Shown piece by piece: positions 27,725-37,494 of a DNA stretch of 64,000 nucleotides. A model generated the notes under the pieces. It had not been told where the DNA came from and ran no database searches. It saw only the letters and a program-made list of their open reading frames with translations. Location of the stretch: contig DXGH01000003.1 of NCBI GenBank assembly GCA_019114005.1, forward strand, positions 19,961-83,960, read 5' to 3'. The position numbers and the translations under genes were made by a program. The stretch's first letter is position 1, and the number at the start of each line of letters is the position of its first letter. The stretch comes from Candidatus Acetatifactor stercoripullorum (GTDB taxonomy: Bacteria > Bacillota > Clostridia > Lachnospirales > Lachnospiraceae).

Positions 27725-27788
27725 CTCATCCTCTCTTCCGTTTTGACTGTTTCGTTCCAACTTGAAAACGATTTTCATTTCTACGAAA

Positions 27789-27820
27789 GTTAGTATACGC
27801 TAACATCTATTAGTTGTCAA
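27789..27820 (-). promoter_or_regulatory. feo promoter with overlapping metalloregulator box
   Basis: Minus-strand TTGACA (27815-27820), 17 nt, TATACT (27792-27797). A palindrome GTTAG-N6-CTAAC (27789-27804) covers the -10 and the adjoining spacer, the position expected for an iron-dependent repressor site. A DtxR-type gene lies divergently about 94 bp away. Confidence 0.75.
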
Positions 27821-27913
27821 GAACCCTTAGTATTTTTTTCTAAAAATTGCACAAACTTCAATTTCATGATAGAATAATAAGCATTAAGTAACAATATTGG
27901 AGAGAGTACACAA

Positions 27914-28276
27914 ATGATCGTAAACGAATCCGCCGAAAATTATCTGGAAACTATTTTGATATTGAGCAGAAAACTGCCTGTGGTCCGTTCCGTAGATATC
28001 GCCAATGAGCTTGGCTTTAAAAAATCCAGCGTCAGTGTGGCCATGAAGAATCTCCGGCTGAAAAATCATATTTCAGTGGATGATTCCGGCTTTATCACCC
28101 TCACCCCCTCCGGCAGGGCTATCGCCGAAATGATCTACGAGCGTCACGAGCTGCTCTCCTCCTGGCTGGAACGTCTTGGGGTTTCCAAGGAGACCGCCGC
28201 AGAGGATGCCTGCAAAATTGAGCATGTGATCAGCGCCGAAAGCTTTGAAGCGATCAAACGTCATGTGAAGGGCTGA
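27914..28276 (+). CDS. DtxR/IdeR-type metal-dependent regulator
   Basis: 120 residues: winged helix (SAENYLETILILSRK, VDIANELGFKKSSVSVAMKN) plus the dimerisation domain (YERHELLSSWLERLGV, CKIEHVIS). No SH3-like third domain, as in MntR. Compared with known metal sites, the Cys-X2-Glu-His and the ERHELL His match the iron-type DtxR arrangement (MntR has Glu in place of the Cys). The first ligand position is Asn where MntR has Asp and DtxR has Met. That favours iron as the signal; it is inference. Divergent from feoA-feoA-feoB and presumably their repressor. Confidence 0.88.
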   Translation: MIVNESAENYLETILILSRKLPVVRSVDIANELGFKKSSVSVAMKNLRLKNHISVDDSGFITLTPSGRAIAEMIYERHELLSSWLERLGVSKETAAEDACKIEHVISAESFEAIKRHVKG

Positions 28277-28327
28277 CGAATGCTTTTTGTATCCTGATGG
28301 AAACGTGCGCCGCCAGGCGCACTTCAG

Positions 28328-28369
28328 AAAAAACGCCCCACAGCTTAGAACTGCTGTGGGGCGTTTTTT
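28328..28369. terminator. Bidirectional terminator
   Basis: A perfect 11-bp G+C-rich stem (28334-28344 with 28353-28363) is flanked by six A and six T. It can end both the DtxR-type gene on the plus strand and the chemotaxis gene on the minus strand. Confidence 0.9.
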
Positions 28370-28411
28370 GATTCGATCAATTCTATTGTCTTTTACTGCT
28401 GTTTTCACAGG

Positions 28412-30118
28412 CTATTCCCTGCGCAATGTAAAATGCGACACCAGCTCGCTCATGGAAACTGCCTGAGCCGAAAGCTCTTCGCTGGTGGCCGAGGTTTCCT
28501 GCGCCGTTGCAGAATTGGACTGCACTACCTCCGATATCTGATTCACACCATTTTCCACCTGCTCCATGGCGTCCGCCTGCTGGCTTGTAAGCTCGCTCAA
28601 CTCCTTAGAGGCTTCCGCAATGATCTTCACACCGTTTACCACCTCATCAATGGAGGCTGCCGCACGTCCTGCGGCCTTATTTCCCTCCTCGATTTCCGAA
28701 AGAGAACCCTCAATCAGCTGCCTGGTATCCACTGCCGACTGTGCACTCTGCTCCGCAAGCTTTCTGATCTGCTCTGCAACCACTGCAAAACCTCTTCCCG
28801 CTTCTCCGGCCCTTGCGGCTTCAATGGCAGCATTCAGGGAAAGAAGATTTGTCTGGCTGGCAATATCCTCAATTTCGGAAATAATATTTTCAATTTTCTG
28901 CGAGGTTTCATTGATTCTGTTCATGGCGCTTACCATAGCCTGCATCTCTCCCCGGCTCTGATCCGCCTCTTTTGCATACTTCTGCGCCTTCTTGTAGGTT
29001 TCCTCCACAGATTCTGCTGTCATCTGCACGCCGCTTGTGACATTGGCGATGGTAGCCTGCAGCTCTTCTACAGAGCCCGCCTGGTCCGTGGCCCCCTCTG
29101 CAAGAGCCTGGGCAGCGTTGGCAAGGTTCTCGGCTCCCGCCGACACCTGGTCGGACGCCTCCTCAATCTTCTGCATGGTATCGTTCATCTGCCGGTTCAT
29201 CTTGCGCATGGCATTCTTCAACGCCTCAAAATCACCTACATACTTGTCCTCTATCTTGGTGCTCACGGCGTAATTGCCGTTGGCCATCTCACCTAAAAGC
29301 TCCCCTGCATCATTGACAATCAGGCTTAAATCAACCGCCATCCTGCTTGCCTGTTCCGTAAGGCCTGCCACCTCGTCCTGCGTATCCGTCTTAGGAAATT
29401 CCTCCGTCAGATTTCCCTGGGCAAAGGTCTTAAAGCGGGCCTCCAGGGCAGCTACCGGGTCGGCAATCCCCTTTGCAATGGAAGCGCCCAGACGCACAGC
29501 CAGCCCAAATGCTACTAAAATCACAACCCCAATGATCAAAAGCAGCACCAGACAGATAATCTGCAGACTGCTTTCCAGGTCGTCTCCTCTTTCCACCTTT
29601 AAATCCATCAGCATTTCCAAATCTGCATAGACCTGATCATATAAGGGATCAAGCTCCTCCCACGCCCGCAGCTGGGCGGCCTGTTTTCTCACCCGGTCCG
29701 TAGTACTGCCTACATTAATCACGTCATCGTCTATCTCCCAATAGGATTCCAGGGCAGACAAAGCGTCATTATAGGCTGCTGTTTCCTCCTGTGACGTAAG
29801 CATCTGTCCAATGGTTTCCATATATGTAAGAAAAGCTTCCTTCTTGGCGTCATGGGTCTCCACAGACGTGTCGATCCACTCCTGCTCATCATAGCCAATC
29901 ACCGCTCTTGTTGCGCTTCTCATATCCGCAAATGTCACCATCGCCTTGCCCACGTCCCCCTGGGCGAATCCGTAGCTTGTCAGCGCATAGGAGTATCTGG
30001 AAGAGACCACAAATATTGCCACCACTCCCAAAATGGCCGCCACACTGGCAATGGCCGCCGCAAGCACAAAGCCTGTGGTTAATCTTTTTTTAATCTTCAT
30101 TTTCTTTAGATTCAGCAT
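28412..30118 (-). CDS. Methyl-accepting chemotaxis protein, four-helix-bundle sensor
   Basis: 568 residues. First membrane helix (about 16-38), an extracytoplasmic helical domain of about 145 residues (4HB_MCP type: [20 protein letters not shown]), second helix (about 186-208), HAMP, then the signalling hairpin with [20 protein letters not shown] intact. It controls CheA in response to an unidentified ligand. AAAGGA lies 8 nt before ATG 30118. It shares the bidirectional terminator with the DtxR-type gene. Confidence 0.94.
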   Translation of the reverse strand: MLNLKKMKIKKRLTTGFVLAAAIASVAAILGVVAIFVVSSRYSYALTSYGFAQGDVGKAMVTFADMRSATRAVIGYDEQEWIDTSVETHDAKKEAFLTYMETIGQMLTSQEETAAYNDALSALESYWEIDDDVINVGSTTDRVRKQAAQLRAWEELDPLYDQVYADLEMLMDLKVERGDDLESSLQIICLVLLLIIGVVILVAFGLAVRLGASIAKGIADPVAALEARFKTFAQGNLTEEFPKTDTQDEVAGLTEQASRMAVDLSLIVNDAGELLGEMANGNYAVSTKIEDKYVGDFEALKNAMRKMNRQMNDTMQKIEEASDQVSAGAENLANAAQALAEGATDQAGSVEELQATIANVTSGVQMTAESVEETYKKAQKYAKEADQSRGEMQAMVSAMNRINETSQKIENIISEIEDIASQTNLLSLNAAIEAARAGEAGRGFAVVAEQIRKLAEQSAQSAVDTRQLIEGSLSEIEEGNKAAGRAAASIDEVVNGVKIIAEASKELSELTSQQADAMEQVENGVNQISEVVQSNSATAQETSATSEELSAQAVSMSELVSHFTLRRE

Positions 30119-30220
30119 AAATCATGTCCTTTCCGCAGGCGCCCCTGACAGGCACCTTCCATAAACTTACATTCCATTTTATCACTTACCGCCAGATAAT
30201 CAACTGCTTTTAAAAAAATC

Positions 30221-30249
30221 TTGCGTCCCAAAGTAAACTATTATATGAT
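30221..30249 (+). promoter_or_regulatory. Promoter of the malic enzyme gene
   Basis: TTGCGT (30221-30226), 17 nt, TATGAT (30244-30249), about 67 bp before the start codon. Confidence 0.6.
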
Positions 30250-30316
30250 ATTAGCAGTATTCGATCTTACGACTATTGTATTTTCATTTTAATCCTGACA
30301 GAAAAGAGGTACCGCA

Positions 30317-31471
30317 ATGACAGCAAACGAAAAGGCTCTTTTGATGCACGAAGAATGGAACGGAAAGCTGGAGACTGTTGCCAAAGCTCCTGTAAAATCC
30401 AGGGAGGATCTGGCCATTGCCTACACCCCCGGAGTGGCAGAACCCTGTAAGGTAATCGCCAAGGACCGGGATGCAGCCTATCGGTATACAATGAAGGCAA
30501 ATACCGTGGCCGTAGTATCCGATGGAAGCGCCGTGCTGGGCCTTGGCAACATCGGTCCCTACGCCGCAATGCCCGTAATGGAGGGAAAAGCGGTGCTGTT
30601 TAAGGAATTCGGCGGCGTCAACGCAGTGCCCATCTGCCTGGATACACAGGACACTGAGGAGATCATCAAGGCGGTGACCTGGATGGCCCCCGGCTTTGGC
30701 GGCATCAATCTGGAGGACATCAGCGCGCCCCGCTGCTTTGAAATCGAGGAACGCCTGAAGGAGACACTGGACATCCCCGTGTTTCACGACGACCAGCACG
30801 GCACCGCTATCGTGGTTTTAGCGGGCATCATCAACGCTCTGAAGGTAGTGGGCAAGAAAAAAGAGAACTGCAGAGTGGTAATAAACGGCGCAGGCAGCGC
30901 AGGCATTGCCATTGCAAGGCTGCTGCTCACCTACGGCTTTTCGGATATCCTATTATGTGACAAGGCAGGAATCCTGTCAAGAGAATCAGAAAATCTAAAC
31001 TGGATGCAGGAAAGAATGGTCAAAGTTACCAATCTTAACAACGAGACCGGCTCTCTGGCAGACGCCCTGGAGGGCGCCGACATTTTTATAGGCGTTTCTG
31101 CCCCCGGTATCGTAACCGGGGAAATGGTAGCCAAAATGAATCCGGACGCCATACTCTTCGCCATGGCAAATCCCGTACCGGAAATCATGCCGGATGAGGC
31201 AAAGGCCGCCGGCGCCAGAATTGTAGGCACCGGCCGCAGCGATTTCCCCAATCAGGTAAACAATGTGGTTGCCTTTCCCGGTATTTTCAAGGGCGCTTTA
31301 GAAGGCCGCGCTGCGCAGATCACGGAGGAAATGAAGCTTGCCGCCGCGCAGGCCATTGCTTCCTGTGTTCCCCCAGAGGAATTAAGCGAGGACAATATCA
31401 TGCCCCAGGCCTTTGATCCAAGGGTGGTGCAGCTTGTGGCAGAGGCTGTCAAATCCCACATCAAACAGTGA
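30317..31471 (+). CDS. NAD(P)-dependent malic enzyme
   Basis: 384 residues, the short bacterial form without a phosphotransacetylase domain. AIAYTPGVAEPCK, FGGINLEDISAPRCFEIE and PVFHDDQHGTAIV contain the catalytic Lys/Tyr and metal-binding Asp residues. VVINGAGSAGIAIARLL is the dinucleotide site, and IVGTGRSDFPNQVNN is also conserved. It decarboxylates malate to pyruvate with NAD(P)H. It is followed 30 nt later by the radical SAM gene and may be co-transcribed. Confidence 0.95.
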   Translation: MTANEKALLMHEEWNGKLETVAKAPVKSREDLAIAYTPGVAEPCKVIAKDRDAAYRYTMKANTVAVVSDGSAVLGLGNIGPYAAMPVMEGKAVLFKEFGGVNAVPICLDTQDTEEIIKAVTWMAPGFGGINLEDISAPRCFEIEERLKETLDIPVFHDDQHGTAIVVLAGIINALKVVGKKKENCRVVINGAGSAGIAIARLLLTYGFSDILLCDKAGILSRESENLNWMQERMVKVTNLNNETGSLADALEGADIFIGVSAPGIVTGEMVAKMNPDAILFAMANPVPEIMPDEAKAAGARIVGTGRSDFPNQVNNVVAFPGIFKGALEGRAAQITEEMKLAAAQAIASCVPPEELSEDNIMPQAFDPRVVQLVAEAVKSHIKQ

Positions 31472-31501
31472 GAGGCTTTCCAAAGCGCAGGAGGTTTAGT
31501 T

Positions 31502-32458
31502 ATGGATACCATGGCACAAAACTGGTACGGCAAGCCCTACTATTCTCTGGATGCCTTCTGCAAAAACACTTTTGGCCATAAATGCTACAAAATTGCCCTG
31601 AATGCCCATTTGACCTGTCCCAACAGGGACGGTACCCTGGGCACTCGGGGCTGTATCTTCTGCAGCAAAGGGGGCAGCGGCGACTTTGCCGTATCCATTT
31701 TGGGTGAAACTGTGGAAAAGCAGCTTGCAAAGGGGATTTCTCTGCTGCACCAGAAAAACACAGGGCAGCATTTCATCGCTTATTTTCAAGCTTACACAAA
31801 TACCTATGGCCCCATAGAATACCTGAGACAAATCTACACACAGGCCCTTTCCTCTCCCCTGGTCTGCGGCATCTCCATAGCCACCCGTCCCGACTGCCTC
31901 CCCAGGGAGGTATTGCTTCTCTTAGAGGAGTTAAAGGGACGCTTTCCGGAAAAATTTATCTGGGTGGAGCTGGGGCTTCAGACCATTCACGAGGCCACTG
32001 CCGCTTTCATCCGCAGAGGCTATCCCCTTTCCTGTTTTAACGATGCCTTAGAAGCGCTCCACCGTCTGCAGATTCCGGTGATTGTCCATGTGATTCTGGG
32101 GTTGCCGGGAGAGAGCGAAGAACAGAATCTGGAAACCATCCGATACCTGAACGACGTCCGTCCCTTCGGCGTCAAGCTGCAGCTGCTTCATGTGCTTGCG
32201 GACACAGATTTGGCTTCCCTTTACAGAAAGGGCGCATTTTCTGTTCTCACAAAAGAAGAATATCTTTCGCTGACAGCCAGATGCCTTTCCATTCTCTCAC
32301 CCAGGATTGTGGTGCACCGCCTGACAGGGGACGGCCCCCGGGATACGCTCATAGCTCCCAGGTGGAGCTGCCGCAAGAGAGATGTGCTCAATTCCCTGCA
32401 CAGGCTCATGAAGGAAAAAGAACTCTGGCAGGGAAAATATTTTTCAGGAGGAAATTAA
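31502..32458 (+). CDS. TIGR01212-type radical SAM protein (YtqA-like)
   Basis: 318 residues. The iron-sulfur region is HLTCPNRDGTLGTRGCIFC, the family's variant spacing of the three cluster cysteines rather than CX3CX2C. It is followed by TNTYGPIEYL, SIATRPDCLP, WVELGLQTIHE and VHVILGLPGE, typical of elongator-like radical SAM barrels. The substrate is not known. AGGAGG precedes ATG 31502. The next gene begins one base after its stop. Confidence 0.92.
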   Translation: MDTMAQNWYGKPYYSLDAFCKNTFGHKCYKIALNAHLTCPNRDGTLGTRGCIFCSKGGSGDFAVSILGETVEKQLAKGISLLHQKNTGQHFIAYFQAYTNTYGPIEYLRQIYTQALSSPLVCGISIATRPDCLPREVLLLLEELKGRFPEKFIWVELGLQTIHEATAAFIRRGYPLSCFNDALEALHRLQIPVIVHVILGLPGESEEQNLETIRYLNDVRPFGVKLQLLHVLADTDLASLYRKGAFSVLTKEEYLSLTARCLSILSPRIVVHRLTGDGPRDTLIAPRWSCRKRDVLNSLHRLMKEKELWQGKYFSGGN

Positions 32459-32459
32459 C

Positions 32460-32975
32460 ATGTTACAGGAACCCCTTACCTTATATAAATTGATTGTGCT
32501 CTATATGCTGAACCGCGTAAGCTTCCCCCTCACCATGGCTCAGGTCAGCGACTTTATTCTGGAGAAGGAATATACCAACTTCCTGACGCTGCAGCAGGCC
32601 ATCGGCGAGCTCACCGACACCGGCATGATAGAGACTCGTTCCGTGGGAAACCGCACCCATCTGGTTCTCACAAAGGACGGCAGAGATACCCTGAGCTTTT
32701 TTGAAAATCGCATTAACAGCAGCATCCGGGGCGAGATAGACGCCTATCTGCGGGAAAATGAATTTACCCTGCGAAACGAGGTATCTGTACAGGGAGACTA
32801 TTATAAATCTACCTCCGGGGAATATGAGGCACATCTGATCGCAAAGGACAGGGAGATCAAGCTTGTAGAGATTACCTTGTCTGTGCCCTCAAAGGAGACC
32901 GCCGCCGCCATCTGTGACAGCTGGCAGGAAAAAAATCAGCAGATTTATAAATACCTGGTAGAGCAGCTTTTTTAG
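32460..32975 (+). CDS. DUF4364 family protein
   Basis: 171 residues. The N-terminal half is a winged helix (LYKLIVLYMLNRVSFPLTMA, then ELTDTGMIETRS), and the C-terminal half is a small alpha/beta region (EIKLVEITLSVPSKETAAAI). This matches DUF4364, common in Clostridia and of unknown role, perhaps a regulator. AGGAGG lies within the last codons of the radical SAM gene. Its stop codon overlaps the stop of the convergent amidohydrolase gene. Confidence 0.88.
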   Translation: MLQEPLTLYKLIVLYMLNRVSFPLTMAQVSDFILEKEYTNFLTLQQAIGELTDTGMIETRSVGNRTHLVLTKDGRDTLSFFENRINSSIRGEIDAYLRENEFTLRNEVSVQGDYYKSTSGEYEAHLIAKDREIKLVEITLSVPSKETAAAICDSWQEKNQQIYKYLVEQLF

Positions 32976-34633
32976 TCTGCTCTTTTCTTCCTTCTCTTCC
33001 TTTTTCCCCGGCGGACAGCATCCGACCAGGCCAGACGGCCGTCTATCCAGACGCGCTGTACCCTGATCTTTAAAAGCTCATCTTCCTTTGCTGTAAGAGG
33101 ATTTTTGTCAAGGACCACCAGATCCGCCCTTTTCCCCTCTTCAATGCTTCCCAGAATATCTTCTACCTTATATTGAAAGGCCGCATAAATGGTAACGGCC
33201 TTTAACGCCTCCTCCACGCTGATTTTCTGGCTCTCTCCCAAAATACGCCCCTGCCTGGTTTTTCTTGTCACCGCATTCCAAACAGCCTCCAGGGGTCTTG
33301 TATCCGTCACAGGGGCATCGTTGTGAAGGCTGAAGGGGATTCCTTTTGCGGCGGCGCTGCCTGCAGGGTCAAGACGCTCTGCCCTCTCCGGCCCCAAAAA
33401 GGTTTCGTAGTGCCGGTCTCCCCACACATAAATATGAGCCGGAAAAAAGGAAGGGTAAAGATGGATCTTTTTCATTTTATCCAGCTGATCCTCCCGCACT
33501 GTCTGGCAGTGTATAATCAGGTTCCGCTTATAATTGTTCCGGGACAAATTTTCACAGCCCTCCAAAGCCTCTATAATCCTGTCAAGGGCCCTGTCCCCAT
33601 TGCTGTGAATGGCAAAGGAACGGTTGGATTTCAAAATTGTTTCCAGCTTTCCCCTAAGCTCCTCCACACTCATATGCGTGTAGCCGCAATAGTCCTTCTC
33701 ATCCTCATGTCCTGCAGCCGGAGTAAAATAGGGTTTTGTCAGAGCCGCCGTGTAACACTGAATGCTTCCGTCCATCAAGAGCTTTACCGGCCCGTTGATG
33801 ATATGATCCCCTTTGATTCTGGGCGGCACTTCTCCCTCCTTGGTAAGAGAAGGACACACTATATATCTGGCCGGAAACTGTCCCCTTTTCATGCAAAGCT
33901 GTACAAGCCAGGCCATCTGGTTTCCCCCGGCGCCTTCGCAGACTGCAGTAACCCCCTGGCGCAGATACTCGTCACAGACTTTTCCAATGGGGAGACATGT
34001 CAGAGAAAGTCTTTCCCGTGGGGAAAGGCCGTAAGCCAGCTCTATGAGCTTTCCCGCAGCGGCCATCTCCTCAAACACTCCTATGGCCTTCCCATTTCTC
34101 CTGCGCACGATGCCTCCCTGTGGTTGAAAATCGAGGGCATTTGTGCCTGTAAGCTCCATGGCCCTGGTATTGGCCATAACCACATGGAAGGAGGCATGAA
34201 TCACGATGACCGGCCTGGTCCGGGAAACCTTGTCAAGATCCGCCGCCTCCGCCATTCTTCCATCCTCAGAAAGAGTATCATCATACCCAAAGCCCACAAT
34301 GACTCCTCTTTTGTTTCTGGCCTGATCAGAATTTTTAAGCGCTTGTATCATCTGCTCCACATTCCTGATTTTCCCCACAGGCACACAGCGCAGGTCCACA
34401 AATTTCAGCTGGGAAAGGGCATAAGAAATAAAATGACCATGAGCGTCAAAAAATCCCGGCAGCAAAGTTCGTCCTTTCAGGTCAATGACTGCAGCCCTTC
34501 TTCCTGCCGCCTTCATCACCTCTTCTCTGCTGCCCACACGGATAATGTTCCTTCCCTCAACCAGCACGGCTTCCGGGTTCGGACATTTGTCGCTCATGGT
34601 CAATATGTTTCCATTTATAAAAATTTTCTGCAT
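32972..34633 (-). CDS. Amidohydrolase family protein (YtcJ-like)
   Basis: 553 residues. The metal-dependent amidohydrolase type has GRTLLPGFFDAHGHF near the start (His-X-His variant), DALDFQPQGGIVRR, a metal-binding NLIIHCQTVR, HLYPSFFPAHIYVWGD and a C-terminal ADLVVLDKNPLT ending. Family members hydrolyse amides or esters of diverse small molecules; the substrate cannot be assigned. ATG 34633 has AGGAAG upstream and gives the normal MQKIFINGNILT start. The last residues are a Lys/Arg-rich tail. It ends tail to tail with DUF4364. Confidence 0.88.
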   Translation of the reverse strand: MQKIFINGNILTMSDKCPNPEAVLVEGRNIIRVGSREEVMKAAGRRAAVIDLKGRTLLPGFFDAHGHFISYALSQLKFVDLRCVPVGKIRNVEQMIQALKNSDQARNKRGVIVGFGYDDTLSEDGRMAEAADLDKVSRTRPVIVIHASFHVVMANTRAMELTGTNALDFQPQGGIVRRRNGKAIGVFEEMAAAGKLIELAYGLSPRERLSLTCLPIGKVCDEYLRQGVTAVCEGAGGNQMAWLVQLCMKRGQFPARYIVCPSLTKEGEVPPRIKGDHIINGPVKLLMDGSIQCYTAALTKPYFTPAAGHEDEKDYCGYTHMSVEELRGKLETILKSNRSFAIHSNGDRALDRIIEALEGCENLSRNNYKRNLIIHCQTVREDQLDKMKKIHLYPSFFPAHIYVWGDRHYETFLGPERAERLDPAGSAAAKGIPFSLHNDAPVTDTRPLEAVWNAVTRKTRQGRILGESQKISVEEALKAVTIYAAFQYKVEDILGSIEEGKRADLVVLDKNPLTAKEDELLKIRVQRVWIDGRLAWSDAVRRGKRKRRKKRAD

Positions 34634-34658
34634 AAGGCACTTCCTTCCTGTCCCATAC

Positions 34659-36005
34659 CTAATAGCTTTTTTCCTCAGAAGAATGTGCCTCACGTCGGAT
34701 GCGCTTCATATGCTCTCTTATCTTCACCTCATATCCGTTGCCCGTGGGACGATAAAACTCTTTCCCATTTAACTCATAGGGCAGATATTGCTGCTCCACA
34801 TAATGATTGGGATAATCATGGGCATATTTATAGCCTGTTCCGTGTCCCAGCCTGGCAGCTCCCTTATAATGAGCATCCTGAAGGTGTACAGGTATGGGCA
34901 GAGAGCCTGTCCGCTCCACCTCCTCCATAGCCTCAAAGATGGCAAGGCAGCTGGCGTTGCTCTTGGGCGCGCAGGCCACATATGCCGCCGCCTGGGCCAG
35001 AATGATCTGTGCCTCCGGCATGCCGATCCGCTCTGCCGCCAGGGAAGCGTTCACTGCCACCGCGAGCGCCTGAGGGTCCGCATTTCCCACATCCTCCGCC
35101 GCACAGATCATGATCCTTCTGGCGATAAAGGTAACGCTTTCTCCCGCATAGAGCATTCTTGCAAGATAGTACACCGCAGCATCCGGATCGGAGCCCCGCA
35201 TACTTTTGATAAAAGCCGATATGGTATCATAATGATTGTCTCCGTTCTTATCATACCTCACGGCGCGCTTTTGTATACATTCCTGGGCCACATCCAGGGT
35301 GATATGGATACTCCCGTCTTCCTCTCTGGGAGTTGTCATTACCCCAAGCTCCACAGCATTTAACGCATGCCTCGCGTCTCCCCCGGAGATATCCGCCAGA
35401 AAATCCAGGGCGTCATCCTCGATAACGGCACGGTATGCTCCCATTCCCCTCTCTTCGTCATAGACAGCTTTTTTTAGAAGCTCCTTTATGCCTTCCCTGG
35501 GAATAGGCCTCAGCTCAAAGATATTTGATCTGGAAAGCAGCGCCCCGTTTACCTCAAAATATGGGTTTTCCGTGGTTGCGCCGATCAGGATCACGGTGCC
35601 GTCCTCCACAAAGGGAAGCAGATAATCCTGCTGGCTTTTGTTGAAGCGGTGAATCTCATCCACAAAAAGAATGGTTCTTTTGCCGTACATCCCTTGCAGC
35701 TCCTTCGCCTTTGCCACGACCTCCTCCATATCCTTTTTTCCGGCCGTGGTGGCGTTGATCTGCGTAAATTCTGCGCTGGTGGTATTGGCTATCACCTTTG
35801 CCAGCGTGGTCTTTCCCGTTCCGGGTGGCCCGTAAAAAATCACGGAGCTGATCTTGTCCGCCTTGATGGCCCGGTAGAGCAGCTTGTCCTTCCCTATGAT
35901 ATGCTCCTGGCCCACCACCTCATCCAAGGTTTTGGGCCGCATCCTTGCAGCCAAGGGCGATTCCTTCTCCATTTTTGTGCTGCGCATATATTCAAATAGA
36001 TCCAT
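34659..36005 (-). CDS. rarA: Replication-associated recombination protein A (AAA+)
   Basis: 448 residues. PLAARMRPKTLDEVVGQEHI opens the clamp-loader-like AAA+ domain, with Walker A FYGPPGTGKTTLAKVIA and Walker B RTILFVDEIHRFNKSQQ. The conserved MgsA C-terminal region includes SFIKSMRGSDPDAAVYYLAR and AAEDVGNADPQAL. It acts at stalled replication forks. ATG 36005 gives the usual MDLFEYMR start; its first 14 bases overlap the end of the HD-GYP gene. The Shine-Dalgarno is weak, so coupling is likely. Confidence 0.94.
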   Translation of the reverse strand: MDLFEYMRSTKMEKESPLAARMRPKTLDEVVGQEHIIGKDKLLYRAIKADKISSVIFYGPPGTGKTTLAKVIANTTSAEFTQINATTAGKKDMEEVVAKAKELQGMYGKRTILFVDEIHRFNKSQQDYLLPFVEDGTVILIGATTENPYFEVNGALLSRSNIFELRPIPREGIKELLKKAVYDEERGMGAYRAVIEDDALDFLADISGGDARHALNAVELGVMTTPREEDGSIHITLDVAQECIQKRAVRYDKNGDNHYDTISAFIKSMRGSDPDAAVYYLARMLYAGESVTFIARRIMICAAEDVGNADPQALAVAVNASLAAERIGMPEAQIILAQAAAYVACAPKSNASCLAIFEAMEEVERTGSLPIPVHLQDAHYKGAARLGHGTGYKYAHDYPNHYVEQQYLPYELNGKEFYRPTGNGYEVKIREHMKRIRREAHSSEEKSY

Positions 36006-37104
36006 CGTCCCGTTTTTCTCCATTCTCGTCGGCAAAGGCCTCAAATTCCTTTTTCACACTGCGCAGACATTTTAACAGCTTCGGGGAAAATGTGCCGCAC
36101 TGCCCTGTGAGTATCATCTGAAAGGCCTCCTCCTTCGCATAGGCTCCCTTATATACCCTCGGGCTCACAAGTGCATCGTACACATCCGCCACGGAAACAA
36201 GCTGCGCAGAAATGGGAATCTCCTCCCCTGCAAGCCCGTCCGGATAGCCTCTGCCATCATATCTCTCATGATGATGCCTGCAGATTTCATAGGCCGCCTG
36301 CTTGTATTCCTCGTCCCATACGTCATTGATATTCTTCAATATTTCAGCCCCTCTGACGGTATGGGATTTCATATACTCATATTCCTGGGGCGTCAGCTTC
36401 GCCGGCTTTAACAGAATATTGTCCGGTATGGCGATCTTGCCAATATCATGGAGCGCGCTGGCTCCCGCAATGGTTTCAATTTTTTGTTCTGTGAGTCCGT
36501 ACTCAGGATAGGATTTCATCAGCTCCTTTGCCAGAATCCGCGTAAAGCCTCTCACCCGCATTATATGCTGTCCGCTCTCAAGATTACGGTACTCCACCAC
36601 CGTGCCCAGAATGTCTGTAATGCTCTCATTTCTTAACCGCAGCTTCTCCGCCTGCTGCTGCAGCAGCTTGTACTGCCTGCGCAGCGTGGCCGTCTGCTTC
36701 TCCACCGTGGCCTCCAGCCGGTTCTGATACTGAAACAGCCTGGTAATATTGTCCACCCTCTTTTTGACCAGGGTAGTGTCAAAGGGCTTCTTTATAAAAT
36801 CCGAAACTCCATATTCAAAACACCTTTTTTCCGCACTGACAGAAGTCTCTCCGCTGATAACCAGCACAGGAATTTTGCCGAGAAATTCCTTTTTGTGCAT
36901 AAACTCCAGGACGCCAAAGCCATCCATCTGCGGCATCACTAAATCCAGCAGAACCACCGAAATCTCCTCGTGAAACTTCTGGAGCGCCTCCACAGCCTCC
37001 CTGCCGCTTTTGGCTTCTGCCACATAATATTCATCCCGCAATATATCCTTGAGCAATTCCCGGTTCAATTCAGCGTCGTCCACAATCAAAACGAGATTTT
37101 TCAT
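35992..37104 (-). CDS. Response regulator with HD-GYP phosphodiesterase domain
   Basis: 370 residues. Receiver domain 1-120 (LIVDDAELNRELLKDIL, VVLLDLVMPQMDG, final Lys in DFIKKPFD). A coiled-coil linker (about 125-165) leads to an HD-GYP domain with ALHDIGKIAIPD and CRHHHERYDGRGYPDGLAG, all key metal residues present. HD-GYP domains hydrolyse cyclic-di-GMP or related cyclic dinucleotides, so phosphorylation probably tunes second-messenger levels. Its ATG overlaps the stop of the upstream HPt gene (ATGA), indicating a functional pair. rarA follows with a 14-base overlap. Confidence 0.95.
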   Translation of the reverse strand: MKNLVLIVDDAELNRELLKDILRDEYYVAEAKSGREAVEALQKFHEEISVVLLDLVMPQMDGFGVLEFMHKKEFLGKIPVLVISGETSVSAEKRCFEYGVSDFIKKPFDTTLVKKRVDNITRLFQYQNRLEATVEKQTATLRRQYKLLQQQAEKLRLRNESITDILGTVVEYRNLESGQHIMRVRGFTRILAKELMKSYPEYGLTEQKIETIAGASALHDIGKIAIPDNILLKPAKLTPQEYEYMKSHTVRGAEILKNINDVWDEEYKQAAYEICRHHHERYDGRGYPDGLAGEEIPISAQLVSVADVYDALVSPRVYKGAYAKEEAFQMILTGQCGTFSPKLLKCLRSVKKEFEAFADENGEKRDDGSI

Positions 37105-37466
37105 GATGATTCCCCTTCCTCCCTGAACCTATTTAAAGCGGATGCCACTTCCTCATAAGCCTGCTCCATCTGCTGCTGTAAAGCCGAAAAGTCCTTCCAT
37201 TCACCTGCCCTCAGCTCCTCCGTCAGTGCGTCCGCCGCCCCCTGAAGCCTTGTAAATCCCAGATTCGCGCAAAGCCCCTTTAAGGTATGGGCCGCCAGAA
37301 AAGCGGCTTTTACATCCTGATCCCTCATGGCAGTCATAAGCACCGAAAAATTTTCATCCTCCAGAAATTTGAACAAAAATCTACGGATTCTAGCCTCATC
37401 CAGCAATCGTCCCAGCACACCTTCATAATCCCCCTCAAACAAAGCATAACATTCTTTTACGGTCAT
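37101..37466 (-). CDS. HPt phosphotransfer domain protein
   Basis: 121 residues, essentially one HPt four-helix domain: FLAAHTLKGLCANLGFTRLQ carries the phospho-accepting histidine (about residue 62). GGAGGAG lies upstream of ATG 37466. Stand-alone HPt proteins relay phosphate from a hybrid kinase to a response regulator. Here the partner is clearly the overlapping receiver/HD-GYP protein; no kinase is encoded nearby. Confidence 0.9.
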   Translation of the reverse strand: MTVKECYALFEGDYEGVLGRLLDEARIRRFLFKFLEDENFSVLMTAMRDQDVKAAFLAAHTLKGLCANLGFTRLQGAADALTEELRAGEWKDFSALQQQMEQAYEEVASALNRFREEGESS

Positions 37467-37494
37467 ATATTTCTCCTCCCTGTCTGAGACAAAA

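Noticed and set aside
28305..28322. GTGCGCC hairpin just before the bidirectional terminator
   Set aside because: No T tract follows. The stronger hairpin 12 bp further explains termination.
33323..34930. 535-codon open frame on the plus strand
   Set aside because: Lies antisense to the amidohydrolase and rarA genes, both with clear family motifs. Its product has no recognisable domain; an effect of high third-position G+C.
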